From positions 4,030,001-4,094,000 of the forward strand of contig NZ_JACYXC010000001.1 of the NCBI RefSeq assembly GCF_016031615.1: DNA of 64,000 bases, given 5' to 3'. The notes under the pieces were generated by a model. It made no database searches. It was not told the DNA's origin and saw only the letters and a list, made by a program, of their open reading frames with translations. Made by a program: the position numbers and the translations under genes. This DNA is from Streptomyces pactum. Lineage in GTDB: Bacteria; Actinomycetota; Actinomycetes; Streptomycetales; Streptomycetaceae. Positions within the stretch are counted from its first letter, which is position 1; each line of letters starts with the position of its first letter. Below are positions 8,722 to 21,536 of this stretch, piece by piece.

Positions 8722-9244
8722 GCGGCGGGCTGCAGGCGCCGTGCGCCGGAGGTTTTCCGGCCATGGCGGCGGGAGCGGTTCCATGAGAGGGTCGGACAGG
8801 ACGTAGGTCCCGATACGGACTTTTAACGGCAACCGTGACGTAACCCACTTACTGCGGGTCTTGCGGCTATCCCCAGTCCTCGTGTCAAAATAGGACAAGG
8901 AGTCCAAGGGGGCCTCCTTCCGTCCAACTAAGGGCGGATTCCTCTGTATTGCACGCCTTGGTTGGGTCTGGTGGCTCCTGATCCCGTTGTGACTGATCGT
9001 CACGGCAGGGTGACTGTCCGCTATGACATGGTCCATCGGCTTCCGCCGAGGTTGAACACCTGAGAGGGCAATTCCATCGGTTTGGCCGATGGGGCTGGAC
9101 AGATGGTGTAGTTGTAGTGCCGAGGACAAGCCGTTCGTCCTATAACCGACTCGGCCCGCGTCCGCCATATCGGGCAACGCGGGTCAAGGCGCAGAATTTA
9201 GAGGAAAGAACCGTGATGGTTCGGTTCTCCCGAGGAGGCCGCTC
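8722..9244 (+). promoter_or_regulatory. Long upstream region of bldC
   Basis: About 520 bp without a gene and with distinctly lower GC than its surroundings, as expected of a regulatory region. A small hairpin (ccatcgg 9074-9080, ccgatgg 9086-9092, loop tttgg) lies within it. GAGGAGG immediately precedes bldC. I cannot place the promoter with confidence. Confidence 0.45.
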
Positions 9245-9451
9245 ATGACCGCTCGCACCCCTGATGCTGAGCCGCTGCTGACCCCGGCTGAGGTTGCCAC
9301 GATGTTCCGCGTGGACCCGAAGACGGTCACGCGTTGGGCCAAGGCAGGCAAGCTCACGTCCATCCGCACGCTCGGAGGCCACCGGCGCTACCGCGAAGCG
9401 GAGGTCCGGGCACTGCTCGCGGGCATCCCGCAGCAGCGCAGCGAAGCCTGA
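9245..9451 (+). CDS. bldC: Developmental regulator BldC (MerR-like)
   Basis: 68-residue DNA-binding protein consisting of little more than a MerR-type winged helix-turn-helix. Segments seen: LLTPAEVATMFRVDPKTV (HTH), RWAKAGKLTSIRTLGGHRRY (wing). In Streptomyces BldC is a developmental regulator that binds DNA cooperatively at direct repeats and restrains premature differentiation. The start ATG 9245 has a strong GAGGAGG. The length and sequence match the S. coelicolor protein as I know it. It has a long private upstream region and a strong terminator, so it is probably monocistronic. Confidence 0.96.
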   Translation: MTARTPDAEPLLTPAEVATMFRVDPKTVTRWAKAGKLTSIRTLGGHRRYREAEVRALLAGIPQQRSEA

Positions 9452-9474
9452 AACACCGTTTGACCGGGCATTTC

Positions 9475-9491
9475 CCGGGCCGTAGGCCCGG
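9475..9491 (+). other. 7-bp GC hairpin after bldC
   Basis: ccgggcc and ggcccgg flank a gta loop, starting 23 bp after the bldC stop. Without a T run it is probably a stabilising 3' structure, with the main terminator at 9573. Confidence 0.45.
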
Positions 9492-9572
9492 TGGACGCCC
9501 ACCTTAAGCACCACACGACTGGTGCCTGCCCCAACAGGCCCCGCCGCCCGCAGCGTCATGGGTGAGTCGTTG

Positions 9573-9609
9573 ATCGCGCTGGACTCCGCCGGGTCCAGCG
9601 CGATTTTTT
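9573..9609 (+). terminator. Rho-independent terminator of bldC
   Basis: atcgcgctggac (9573-9584) pairs perfectly with gtccagcgcgat (9593-9604) around an 8-base loop, followed by a run of six T (9604-9609). This is a canonical intrinsic terminator facing right. Confidence 0.92.
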
Positions 9610-9941
9610 GTGCCCGCGCCGGCCCCGGGGCGCCCGGCCGGGTCCGCCGGCTGCCCCGTCGGGGGCCCGTCGCCACCGTGCGCAGTGGCGCCGTGGCGCG
9701 CCGCGAGCGGGTCCGGCGCCGCGGGCCGAAGGTTTCAGCAAGCGCTTTCTGCGAGCGGCCCGTCGCGCCCCGTTCCCGGCTCGAAACGGCCCCTTCGGAT
9801 GGGTGCAATTGCACATATTAAATTGACCTGCTGTCGAAGAGGGGTAAGTCACCCCACTTGGGAAAGCTGTTCGGTGACTCCCGTCACATCGCATGCGGCT
9901 TGTCATCAAGCGCATACCTACGGTAAAGGGCTCGGGGGCCG

Positions 9942-10418
9942 CTAACGGGTGCGGTCGGAGGTCCGTGACGGGGTGGTGCCGGCCGCGGGTCGCGCGGCGC
10001 GTTCCGGCGTGGCGGGCCCGGTGGGACCGTCGGGCAGCGGCCGGCCGGCCCCGGCGGTCGCGGTGGCGCCGGCGGCCTCGGAGGCCGGGGTGGACAGCGG
10101 CCGGGTCGTGCCGCGGTCCTCGGTCCCGGTGGTGCCCGGTACGGAGCCGGACGGTCCCGCCGCCGGGCGGGCCGCGACCGGTTCCGGGCGCGCCGGGGAT
10201 GCCGACGGCGCCGGGAGTGCCGTTGCCGATCGTGCCGGGGGTGCGGCCCGCTCGTACCGGGGACGCCCGTCGGCGGCGCCGGGCTGCATCGCCAGGCGCA
10301 GCAGCCGGTGGCAGACCGGGCAGTGCCGGGTGGAGTGCGGACGGCCCGCCGCCGCCGACAGATGGGCGCGCAGCAGCGCCCGGATTTCACGCCTCGCGGT
10401 CGCCGGCATACGCCGCAC
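9942..10418 (-). CDS. DUF6274-like protein with CxxC motif
   Basis: Small left-facing gene of about 158 residues. The N-terminal 45 residues are conserved-looking: ATARREIRALLRAHL, then a HCPVCHRLLRLAM motif whose CxxC pair could bind zinc. The rest is Ala/Pro/Gly/Thr-rich and looks disordered. The N-terminal pattern is what I remember of the Streptomyces DUF6274 family near bldC. An alternative start is the Met at residue 4. The role is unknown. The tail length may reflect repeat expansion. Confidence 0.7.
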   Translation of the reverse strand: MRRMPATARREIRALLRAHLSAAAGRPHSTRHCPVCHRLLRLAMQPGAADGRPRYERAAPPARSATALPAPSASPARPEPVAARPAAGPSGSVPGTTGTEDRGTTRPLSTPASEAAGATATAGAGRPLPDGPTGPATPERAARPAAGTTPSRTSDRTR

Positions 10419-10482
10419 CTCCCGTGCCCCGCGCGTCGGTCTCTGCTTGGGTACCGCCGGTATGTGCCGCAGTCAAGACGGC

Positions 10483-10518
10483 CGAAGGCCCGGATCCCTG
10501 CGGGGATCCGGGCCTTCG
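10483..10518 (-). terminator. Terminator of the solo tRNA-Asp
   Basis: cgaaggcccggatccc (10483-10498) pairs perfectly over 16 bp with 10503-10518 around a 4-base loop. It lies 6 bp beyond the 3' end of tRNA-Asp on the left-facing strand. Confidence 0.85.
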
Positions 10519-10524
10519 ATGATG

Positions 10525-10599
10525 CGGTCCTGACGGGATTTGAACCCGCGGCCTCCACCTTGACAGGGTGGCGAGCACTCCAAACTGCTCCACAGGACC
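10525..10599 (-). tRNA. tRNA-Asp (GTC)
   Basis: 75-nt cloverleaf on the minus strand. Acceptor GGTCCTG pairs with CAGGACC, discriminator G. The anticodon stem CCACC/GGTGG holds loop CTGTCAA with anticodon GTC; the T arm contains GGTTCAAATCC. It is identical over its whole length to the tRNA-Asp at 20525-20599. CCA is not encoded. Confidence 0.97.
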
Positions 10600-11472
10600 T
10601 TGCTTTTCGCTTCGCGCTGCGTGCGCTGGCGAAGCAGACTCTACAGCAGCTCAGGGGGTGCGGTCGAACTCGCGCCCGGCGGGCCGGCGACGGCCCCGGC
10701 GAGTGGTGCCCGCGGGCCGCGTCCGGGGTGGGCGGAGCCCGGTGCGGGGGCCCACCCCGGGCCGGGGTCGTGCGGTCCGTCGGGTGGTGCGGGTCCGTCG
10801 GGTGGTGCGGGGCCGGCGCGTCCGGGCCGCGGTCGTGCGGCCCGCGCCGGGAACGCCCCACGGACCGTACGGCGGGGCTGCCGGCGGTACGGGGGCGGGA
10901 TGGGTCCCGGCCGGGCCGGAGTCGCCCACGGGGGCAGGAGCGCCCTCCCACCGGCGTACGGCGCCGGGGCGGTCCACACGGTCGCACGGCGCCGAGGGGC
11001 GCGGTCCCACGGGCGTACGGAGGTTGGACGGGCCGTCGGGGCGGGAGAGCGGCCCGGACCGGCCCGGGGCCGCGGGGGACCGGCTGGGGCGGCGTGCGGC
11101 TGTCGCCGACCGGCTGCTGGGGGCTTGGGGTTGTCGGCGAACGGTTGGGGCCGCCCGAGGCTGTCGGCGACCGGCTGGGGCGGCCGGGAGCGTGAGCGGG
11201 CTGCTGCCCGGTGGATCGCCCCGGGTCGCCCCAGCCGTTGGGTCGCCCCGGGCGGCGGGCCGCCCGGGGCGCCGGAGAGGCGCACGCAACGGCCGAGCGA
11301 GGGGGAGACGCCCGCGTACGCCCCGTGGGCCGCCACACGCGTCGTACGCGCCACACGCGCCGTCGGCCGCCCGCCGGTCCCCGGCGAGCCGGAACCGCCG
11401 TCCGGCCGCCGCCCGGCCGCCGTGCGGGCCCGGGCGGGCAGGACGACGGCCGGGCGGCGGCTCCTCGCGGCG
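10600..11472. other. Gene-free GC-rich spacer with degenerate repeats
   Basis: About 870 bp downstream of hrpA. It has no frame with a recognisable domain. Around 11085-11190 the motif gaccggctggggcggc and variants (gtcggcgaccggctg, gtcggcgaacggttg) recur several times, giving imperfect repeats of roughly 30-50 bp. Confidence 0.55.
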
Positions 11473-15459
<3,987 letters not shown>

Positions 15460-15509
15460 ACGGGATCCAGGATCTCACTTCGCCGAAACGGCTGGCGAAC
15501 CATTTCTGT

Positions 15510-15523
15510 CCGGACTAGTCCGG
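15510..15523. promoter_or_regulatory. 14-bp perfect palindrome upstream of hrpA
   Basis: ccggactagtccgg is a perfect palindrome about 50 bp upstream of the hrpA start and about 250 bp upstream of the rightward permease gene. Its position and symmetry fit a dimer operator. No regulator is indicated. Confidence 0.35.
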
Positions 15524-15585
15524 GAAGTATGTCGGAGATGGGTGCCTTAGCGTGCATTCATGGGCGGATATGGCGGGGCCGAGGG

Positions 15586-15720
15586 CGGACGTGGCGGGTC
15601 CGGCGACCGGTGCGGCGGGGCCCGCGCCGGTTGCGGTGACCGGTGCGGCGGGTCCCTTGGCGGCTGCGGCGGGTCCGGCGACCGGTACCGCGGGTCCGGC
15701 GGGACCCGCGGCGGGCCGGG
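15586..15720. repeat. Degenerate GC-rich repeats (gcgggtccggcgaccggt type)
   Basis: Variants of gcgggtccggcgaccggt and gcggcgggtcc recur with irregular spacing of about 40-50 bp. Read in one frame they give AGPATGAAGPA-like repeats, but no ribosome-binding site or domain supports a protein. The repeats lie just upstream of, or within a poorly conserved start of, the next gene. Confidence 0.4.
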
Positions 15721-15774
15721 CGCAGCCGCCGGTGGACATGGCCGGACCGAGGGCGGGTACGGCGGGTCCCATGG

Positions 15775-17076
15775 ATGAACGGCCGAAGCGGTGGCGGCCC
15801 GGGCACGGCACGGGGCCCGGTGACGGGTTCCCGGACGGGAACGGAGCAGGTGACGGGCGTGGTGACGGGCGCGCGGCCGATGCCGGGCGCGGTGAGGTGG
15901 GCGCGGCCGGTGCCGGGCGCGGTGACGGGCGGGCGGCCGGGGGGCGGAACCGCCGGCGGCGGGTCGTCGGCCGCCGGGTCCGACGGCGGGGGCCCCGGCG
16001 GCTCCGGCGGCGGACACCCGTGCGGGCGGCCCGGCGGGTGGGCCGGGCGTTGGTCGGCGTTCACCGCGTCGCCGTTCTTCCCGGCCGTGGTGCTCTGCCT
16101 CATCCTCGCCGGCGCCGCCGGGTTCTTCGCCGGCTCCTACACGTACGCCATGGCGAACCCGACGCCGCACCGGCTGCCGGTCGCCGTGGTGGGCGAGCAC
16201 CGATCGCCGAGCGGGCAGGCGTTCCTTGCCGGCATGGAGAAGGCCCTCGACACCTCGCTGCGGATCCGCCCGTACGAGGACGACCGGGCGGCGCGCCGGG
16301 CGGTGGAGGAGCAGGAGGTCTTCGCCGTGCTGGAGCTGGGCGGGGAGCGGGTCCGGCTCGACCTCTCCGGCGCGTCCGGCGCCTCGGTCGCCGAGCTGCT
16401 CGCCCGCGCCGGCCCCGAGGTGGGGCGGGAGACCGGGGTGCCGGTGACGGTCCGGGACATCAACCCGCTGCAGGAGGGCGACCCGCGCGGCCTGGCACTG
16501 TTCTACATCTCGCTCGCGGCGGTGATCGTCGGCTTCGTGGGCGCCATCCAGCTGAGCGTGCACGCCCGCGCGCTCAACCCCGGGGAGCGGATCGCCTTCA
16601 CCGCCGGTTACGCGCTGCTGTGCGGTTTCGCCATCGCGGCGGTCGTGGACTGGCTGCTGGGCGCGGTGGACCTGCCCTTCGTGGAGTCCTGGCTGATCCT
16701 GGCCCTCACCCTGTTCACCTCCGGCATGGTCTTCTCGATGTTCAACACGCTTTTCGGGCGCTGGGCGATGCTGCCCACCTGGGGGCTGATGGTGCTGGTG
16801 GGCAACCCCTCCTCCGGCGGCGCGGTCTCCTGGCCGCTGCTCCCCTCCCCGCTGGGCGTCATCGGGCAGTGGCTGCCGCCCGGCGCCTCGGTGAACGCCC
16901 AGCACACCGCCGTCTACTTCGGTGACCACCAGCACGCCTTCCCGTTCCTGGTGCTGGGCGGCTGGGCCGTGCTGTCCAGCACGGTCTTCTGGGTCTGGCG
17001 GCACCGGCACCCCGGCGGCCGGGACGTACCGGCGAGGGAACCGGCCGGTGCCGGGGGCGGCGGCCCGGCGGACTGA
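15775..17076 (+). CDS. Multi-pass membrane protein, YhgE/ABC-2 permease-like
   Basis: Probable integral membrane protein. After about 90 Gly/Arg-rich residues there is one membrane segment (PFFPAVVLCLILAGAAG), then a roughly 130-residue extracytoplasmic domain (VAVVGEHRSPSG through VPVTVRDINPLQ). Five further hydrophobic segments follow, beginning ALFYISLAAVIVGFVG. This one-plus-five arrangement with a large loop is typical of YhgE/Pip and DUF3533-type ABC-2 permease-like proteins. The start is uncertain: ATG 15775 is the last in-frame ATG before the domain but has no good ribosome-binding site, and the N-terminus is low complexity. No ATPase partner lies adjacent. Its function is unknown. 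Confidence 0.75.
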   Translation: MNGRSGGGPGTARGPVTGSRTGTEQVTGVVTGARPMPGAVRWARPVPGAVTGGRPGGGTAGGGSSAAGSDGGGPGGSGGGHPCGRPGGWAGRWSAFTASPFFPAVVLCLILAGAAGFFAGSYTYAMANPTPHRLPVAVVGEHRSPSGQAFLAGMEKALDTSLRIRPYEDDRAARRAVEEQEVFAVLELGGERVRLDLSGASGASVAELLARAGPEVGRETGVPVTVRDINPLQEGDPRGLALFYISLAAVIVGFVGAIQLSVHARALNPGERIAFTAGYALLCGFAIAAVVDWLLGAVDLPFVESWLILALTLFTSGMVFSMFNTLFGRWAMLPTWGLMVLVGNPSSGGAVSWPLLPSPLGVIGQWLPPGASVNAQHTAVYFGDHQHAFPFLVLGGWAVLSSTVFWVWRHRHPGGRDVPAREPAGAGGGGPAD

Positions 17077-17292
17077 CCGGCGGACCCGCCGGCCGGGCAC
17101 GCGGGCCGACCGGCGGCGGGCCGAACGGCGACGGGCCTGCGGCGGACGCGCGACGGTCCTGCGATGGGCCGGTGGGCGGGGCGGCACCGGAGCCGTGGGC
17201 CGGTGGGTGGACGAGCCCGACCCGGTGTCCGTACACGTCTGTTGCGTCCGGATGCGTTCCGCCGGACCCCCACCCGTGCCAGTCTGGAGGCC

Positions 17293-18891
17293 GTGACCGC
17301 AGAGAGCTTGGGGGGCGTGACCGGCGTACGGCCGGGCCACGCGACGGTGCAGGACGGACGCGCGGGGGACGCCGCCGTGCGCGACGGGCACGCGGGGGAG
17401 ACCGCCGCGGCCGGGGGACGTGCCGAGGGACGCGCCGGGGGGCGTGCCGAGGCGAATGCCGGGGGGACGACGGTGCGCCACGAACGGCCGGGGGAGAACC
17501 GGGCATCCGGCGGGCCCGGTGACGCGCCGGCGGACGGACCCGGCGCGGTGACCGCGGACGCTCCTGTGGGCGATGCCGTGGAGGTGACCGCGGACCTGCC
17601 CGGCACCGGGGCCGCCGGCGGATCCGGCGGTCTGCCCGCGGACAGGTCCGGCGCCGCCGGCGGGAACCCCGCGCCGCCCGGCGACGGCGCCGCCGTCCTC
17701 ACGGCCGCCCCCGTGACCGCCGCCGTCTCCGCCGCCGTCTCCGCGACCGTCTCCGCGACCGCCTCCGCAACCGTCGCCGCGTCCGTGGCCGAGGCGGCTG
17801 CCGTACCGTCCGTCACCGTCCCCGGGCCGGCCCCCGTTCCGGCGGCGGAGCGGCTGCCGGTCACCGCGCCCTTCGGCGTCCAGGTCTTCGGCCTGGCGTA
17901 CCGGATGCTGGGGACGGCGACCGAGGCCGAGCAGGTGGTGCACGAGGCCCGGCTGCTCCGGCAGCGGGCCGGGGTGGCGGGCGCCGGGCCGCGCCGGCTG
18001 GTCCGGCTGGTCGCGGACCTGTGCCTGGACCGGCTGGCCGCGGCCCGGACCCGCCGGGAGGAGTACGTCGGCTCCTGGCTGCCCGAGCCGGTCCCGTACG
18101 CGGAGAACCGGCTGGTCCCGCTGGAGACGGCCGCCCAGCGCGACTCGGTGTCACCGGCGGTGCTGGTGCTGCTGGAGCGGCTCAGCCCGGCCGAACGGCT
18201 GGCCTATCTGCTCCGCGAGGTCTACGGCCACAGCGACGCGGACACCGCACGGGTGCTGGGCATCGACGAGGCCGACGCCCGCCACCTCCACCACCTGGCC
18301 CGGACCGAGGTGGGCGCGCCCCGCCGGCGGCCGGCCGACTCGCCGGAGGAGGCGGCGCGGATCGTCGGCCACTTCCGGTCCGCCCTGATCGACGGCGACG
18401 CGGCCGGCCTGGAGGAACTGCTCGCGGACGACGCGATGGCCTGGTTCGACGGCGGTGGCAAGGTCGGCACCGCCCGCCGCCCGGTCATCGGCGGCACCAA
18501 GGTCGCCCGCCACCTGGCCGGCTGGGCCGGTGACTTCGGCATGGCGGACGCCCGGACGCGGATCGTCCCGGTGAACGGCGAGCCGGCCGTGCTGGTCCAC
18601 CGCGCCGGGGCCCTGGTCTGCGTCATCGCTCCGGAGCTGGCGGAGGGCCGGATCATCGGCGTGCGCACCGTGGCCAACCCGGACAAGCTGGCCTTCGCCG
18701 CCGCCCGCACCGGCGCGGACGGAACCGCCGACGACGCCACCGCCGCCCCGCGAACCGGGGGCGCCGGGACCGAGGCGCGCGACGTCCCCGACCTCCCGGA
18801 CGCCACCGCCGCCACCGCCGGCCCGGACGCGGGGAGCGGGGACGCCGGGGACGAGGCGCGCGGCGCCACGGTGCCGGTCTGCGGCAGGTGA
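17293..18891 (+). CDS. ECF41-type RNA polymerase sigma factor with SnoaL-like tail
   Basis: Extracytoplasmic-function sigma factor. Region 2 (VFGLAYRMLGTATEAEQVV) and region 4 (LSPAERLAYLLREVYGHSDADTARVLG) flank a linker. The three ECF41 signature motifs are all visible: WLPEP in the linker, and DGGGK and NPDKL in the C-terminal SnoaL-like domain, which replaces a separate anti-sigma factor in this family. ECF41 genes usually sit beside an oxidoreductase, decarboxylase or epimerase; here an FAD oxidoreductase follows 136 bp downstream. Odd features are about 190 residues of Ala/Gly/Thr-rich sequence before region 2 and about 60 after NPDKL. GTG 17293 is my start; GGAGG lies only 2 bases upstream, and the true start may be further in. 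Confidence 0.85.
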   Translation: MTAESLGGVTGVRPGHATVQDGRAGDAAVRDGHAGETAAAGGRAEGRAGGRAEANAGGTTVRHERPGENRASGGPGDAPADGPGAVTADAPVGDAVEVTADLPGTGAAGGSGGLPADRSGAAGGNPAPPGDGAAVLTAAPVTAAVSAAVSATVSATASATVAASVAEAAAVPSVTVPGPAPVPAAERLPVTAPFGVQVFGLAYRMLGTATEAEQVVHEARLLRQRAGVAGAGPRRLVRLVADLCLDRLAAARTRREEYVGSWLPEPVPYAENRLVPLETAAQRDSVSPAVLVLLERLSPAERLAYLLREVYGHSDADTARVLGIDEADARHLHHLARTEVGAPRRRPADSPEEAARIVGHFRSALIDGDAAGLEELLADDAMAWFDGGGKVGTARRPVIGGTKVARHLAGWAGDFGMADARTRIVPVNGEPAVLVHRAGALVCVIAPELAEGRIIGVRTVANPDKLAFAAARTGADGTADDATAAPRTGGAGTEARDVPDLPDATAATAGPDAGSGDAGDEARGATVPVCGR

Positions 18892-19027
18892 GCCGGGGCG
18901 CCGGCGGTGACCCGGAACACACCACCGCGGCGTCACAGTCCCCCGCCCCGTCCCGTCCCCCTGGTGACGGCAGACGCCGGGCGGCGGCCCGCGGAACCGG
19001 GGCCGCCGGGGAGAAGGGACGGACGGT

Positions 19028-20185
19028 ATGGGACTCCACATCGTGGTGCTGGGCGCCGGGTACGCGGGGCTGGCCGCGGCGAAGCTCGCGGCACGCTGGA
19101 CCGACGCGCGGGTGACGCTGGTCAACGCGGAAGACCGGTTCGTGCAGCGGGTGCGGCTCCACCAGCTGGCGGCCGGTGAGCCGCTGCCCGACCTGCCGCT
19201 GGCGCGGCTGCTCCGGGGCACCGGGGTGCGGCTCGTCGTGGACCGGGTGACCGGCATCGACGCCGCCTCGAAGACCGTGGACCTGGCCGGCGCCGCGGGC
19301 GGTCCGCTCCGGTACGACCTGCTGATCTACGCCCTGGGCAGCCAGGACGCGCCGTCCCCGGTGCTGGGGGTGGCGGAGCACGCGTACCGCGTCGGCACCC
19401 TGGAGCAGGCCGCGCGGCTGCGGGAGCGTCTCGCGGTGAGCCGGACCGTCGCCGTGGTCGGCGGGGGCCTCACCGGCATCGAGACCGCCGCCGAACTCGC
19501 CGAGAGCTTCGCCGCGGACGCCCGCCGGAAGGGCGCCGCCGGAGCCGGCCCGGCCGGGCGCACGGTGCGGCTGGTCACCGGTGGCGCGCTCGGCGCGGCG
19601 CTGTCCCGCCCCGGCGCGGACCACCTGCGGCGCACCTTCGACCGCCTCGGCGTGGAGGTCCGTGCCGACGCCAGGGTGGCGGCCGTCGACGCGGACGGAC
19701 TGCTGCTGGAGGACGGCGGGCGGGTGGCCGCGGACACCGTGGTGTGGACGACCGGCTTCCGCGTACCGGACCTGGCGCGGCAGGCGGGGTTCGCCGTGGA
19801 CGAGGACGGCCGGGTGCTGGTGGACCCCACCCTGCGCTCGGTCTCCCACCCGGAGGTCTACGCGATCGGTGACGCCGCCGCGCCCCGCACCCCCGACGGC
19901 CAGGTCCTTCGGATGGCGTGCGCGACCAGCATCCCGGCCGCCCAGCAGGCCGCCCGTGCCCTCGCCGCCCGGCTGTCCGGCCGCGAGCCCCGCCCGCTGC
20001 GCTTCCGCTACGCACTCCAGTGCATCAGCCTCGGCCGGCGCGACGGCCTGATCCAGTTCGTCAACGGGGACGACAGCCCGCGGGAGCGGGTGCTCACCGG
20101 ACGGAAGGCCGCGTTCGTCAAGGAGGCCGTGGTGCGCGGCACGGTCCTCTTCCAGCGCCACCCCACCATCCCGGCCACCCGCTGA
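19028..20185 (+). CDS. FAD-dependent NAD(P)H oxidoreductase (NDH-2-like)
   Basis: 385-residue flavoprotein with two Rossmann motifs: GAGYAGLAAAK near the N-terminus (FAD) and VVGGGLTGIETAAEL in the middle (NAD(P)H). A C-terminal FAD contact AIGDAAAP is present. The layout matches NADH dehydrogenase-2-like and AIF-like oxidoreductases. No hydrophobic C-terminal anchor is visible, so membrane attachment is not supported. Start ATG 19028 is preceded by GAGAAGGGA. As the neighbour of an ECF41 sigma factor it is the probable regulated partner of that system. Confidence 0.9.
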   Translation: MGLHIVVLGAGYAGLAAAKLAARWTDARVTLVNAEDRFVQRVRLHQLAAGEPLPDLPLARLLRGTGVRLVVDRVTGIDAASKTVDLAGAAGGPLRYDLLIYALGSQDAPSPVLGVAEHAYRVGTLEQAARLRERLAVSRTVAVVGGGLTGIETAAELAESFAADARRKGAAGAGPAGRTVRLVTGGALGAALSRPGADHLRRTFDRLGVEVRADARVAAVDADGLLLEDGGRVAADTVVWTTGFRVPDLARQAGFAVDEDGRVLVDPTLRSVSHPEVYAIGDAAAPRTPDGQVLRMACATSIPAAQQAARALAARLSGREPRPLRFRYALQCISLGRRDGLIQFVNGDDSPRERVLTGRKAAFVKEAVVRGTVLFQRHPTIPATR

Positions 20186-20346
20186 CCGCCGGCGCCCCGC
20201 GGCCCCGACCGGCCCCGCCCCGGACTCCTCGCGGAGCGGGACCGGACGCGGCGGACCGCCCCCGGAGGACGTGGCGCGCCCCGCCGGCCGGCACCGGACC
20301 GGGCCGGGGATGGCGGCGAGGTCACGCCGGAGCGGGCCGGAAAACC

Positions 20347-20383
20347 AGATGCCCGCCTCCGAGAACCCTCGGGGCGGGCATCT
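20347..20383 (-). terminator. Terminator of the tRNA Glu-Asp-Phe operon
   Basis: agatgcccgcc (20347-20357) pairs perfectly with ggcgggcatct (20373-20383), with an inner ccgag/ctcgg stem. On the minus strand it is followed by GGTTTT. It lies 18 bp past tRNA-Phe and may also stop the convergent oxidoreductase transcript. Confidence 0.85.
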
Positions 20384-20400
20384 TCCCTGTTCAGGGACTG

Positions 20401-20474
20401 TGGCTGGGGCCGGGGTCGAACCGGCGACCTTCCGCTTTTCAGGCGGACGCTCGTACCAACTGAGCTACCCAGCC
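20401..20474 (-). tRNA. tRNA-Phe (GAA)
   Basis: 74-nt cloverleaf. Acceptor GGCTGGG pairs with CCCAGCC, discriminator A. The anticodon stem TCCGC/GCGGA holds CTGAAAA with anticodon GAA; the T arm is GGTTCGACC. Third gene of the left-facing Glu-Asp-Phe cluster. Confidence 0.97.
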
Positions 20475-20524
20475 ATGGGCACCCCTGGCTCCGAGAGCCC
20501 GGGGAAGCAACCTCGCGGTTGCAG

Positions 20525-20599
20525 CGGTCCTGACGGGATTTGAACCCGCGGCCTCCACCTTGACAGGGTGGCGAGCACTCCAAACTGCTCCACAGGACC
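20525..20599 (-). tRNA. tRNA-Asp (GTC), second copy
   Basis: 75 nt, identical base for base to the tRNA-Asp at 10525-10599 (anticodon GTC, acceptor GGTCCTG/CAGGACC). Middle gene of the tRNA cluster. Confidence 0.97.
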
Positions 20600-20637
20600 A
20601 AGCTCGTGCGAGCACCAGTCTCGCACAGGGTGTTGCG

Positions 20638-20710
20638 TGCCCCCAACGGGATTCGAACCCGTGCTACCGCCTTGAAAGGGCGGCGTCCTGGGCCACTAGA
20701 CGATGAGGGC
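20638..20710 (-). tRNA. tRNA-Glu (TTC)
   Basis: 73 nt. Acceptor GCCCTCA pairs with TGGGGGC (one G-T pair), discriminator A. The anticodon stem CCGCC/GGCGG holds CTTTCAA with anticodon TTC; the T arm is GGTTCGAATCC. First gene of the cluster. Confidence 0.97.
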
Positions 20711-20881
20711 TGATGGCCCACCTGTTGCGCCTTCCGGCGCCGTCGGGGACGTGAGAAGCATATGGGATGGCGAGGGGGTTCGCCAAAACGGTTGTCCGAG
20801 GGGTTCGCGGGTGTCGCCCCGGGCCGGCCCGCCCGGGTACGGCACTGCCCCCTTCCGGGCCCCCTGGCAGACAATGGCGGC

Positions 20882-21232
20882 GTGCTGGAGATGACGCGCG
20901 AGGAGTTCGAGGAACTGGTCGCCGAGGCGCTGGACCGGATCCCCACGGAACTGACGCGGCTGATGGACAACGTGGCGGTGTTCGTCGAGGACGAGCCGCC
21001 CGCCGACGACCCGGAGCTGCTGGGCCTCTACGAGGGGACGCCGCTCACCGACCGGGGGGAGTGGTACGCCGGGGTGCTGCCGGACCGGATCACGATCTAC
21101 CGCGGTCCGACCCTGCGGATGTGCGAGACCCGGGAGGACGTGGTCGCCGAGACCGAGATCACCGTGGTGCACGAGATCGCCCACCACTTCGGCATCGACG
21201 ACGAACGGCTCCACGCGCTCGGCTACGGCTGA
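20882..21232 (+). CDS. Small zincin-like metallopeptidase family protein
   Basis: 116-residue protein of the actinobacterial metallopeptidase (minimal zincin) family. The zinc motif HExxH is present as HEIAHHFGIDD near the C-terminus. The N-terminal half has TREEFEELVAEALDRIP and VFVEDEPP, typical of the family. GTG 20882 (protein VLEMTREEF) fits homologues; the ATG at 20891 is the alternative. No signal peptide, so cytoplasmic. The substrate is unknown. Confidence 0.9.
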   Translation: MLEMTREEFEELVAEALDRIPTELTRLMDNVAVFVEDEPPADDPELLGLYEGTPLTDRGEWYAGVLPDRITIYRGPTLRMCETREDVVAETEITVVHEIAHHFGIDDERLHALGYG

Positions 21233-21496
21233 GCGGCGCCGCGCCCCGGCACCGCGCGCTGCGGGCGTAGGCCCCGGTACCGGGGCCGGGCGCGCCCGGC
21301 CCGGGCTCCCTCCGGCCCGGTCCGACCCGGCCGGAACCGTCCCGGTGCGCTGCGGCGTACCCGACCTGCTCCGGCCCGGGCAGGGGCGGGGTGCGGGCCG
21401 GGCCGGTGTACGGACATCCGGGAACGCCGGCCGGGCCTTGAGGGCGGTGCCGGGCCGGCGGGAGGCCGGCGTGTCCTGGGCGGTGCGGCGCCAGTT

Positions 21497-21520
21497 GGGC
21501 AGGGGGCCCGTTCCCTGCCC
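21497..21520 (+). promoter_or_regulatory. Hairpin just before a ribosome-binding site
   Basis: gggcaggg (21497-21504) pairs with ccctgccc (21513-21520) one base before GGAGG of the lipoprotein gene. It could limit ribosome access or shield the 5' end of the message. Confidence 0.4.
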
Positions 21521-21536
21521 TGGAGGTGCTCCGACC

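Noticed and set aside
15552..16925. Frame starting MHSWADMAGPRADVAGP before the permease
   Set aside because: The repeat-rich frame leaves the coding frame of the membrane segments and has no ribosome-binding site; kept only as a repeat region.
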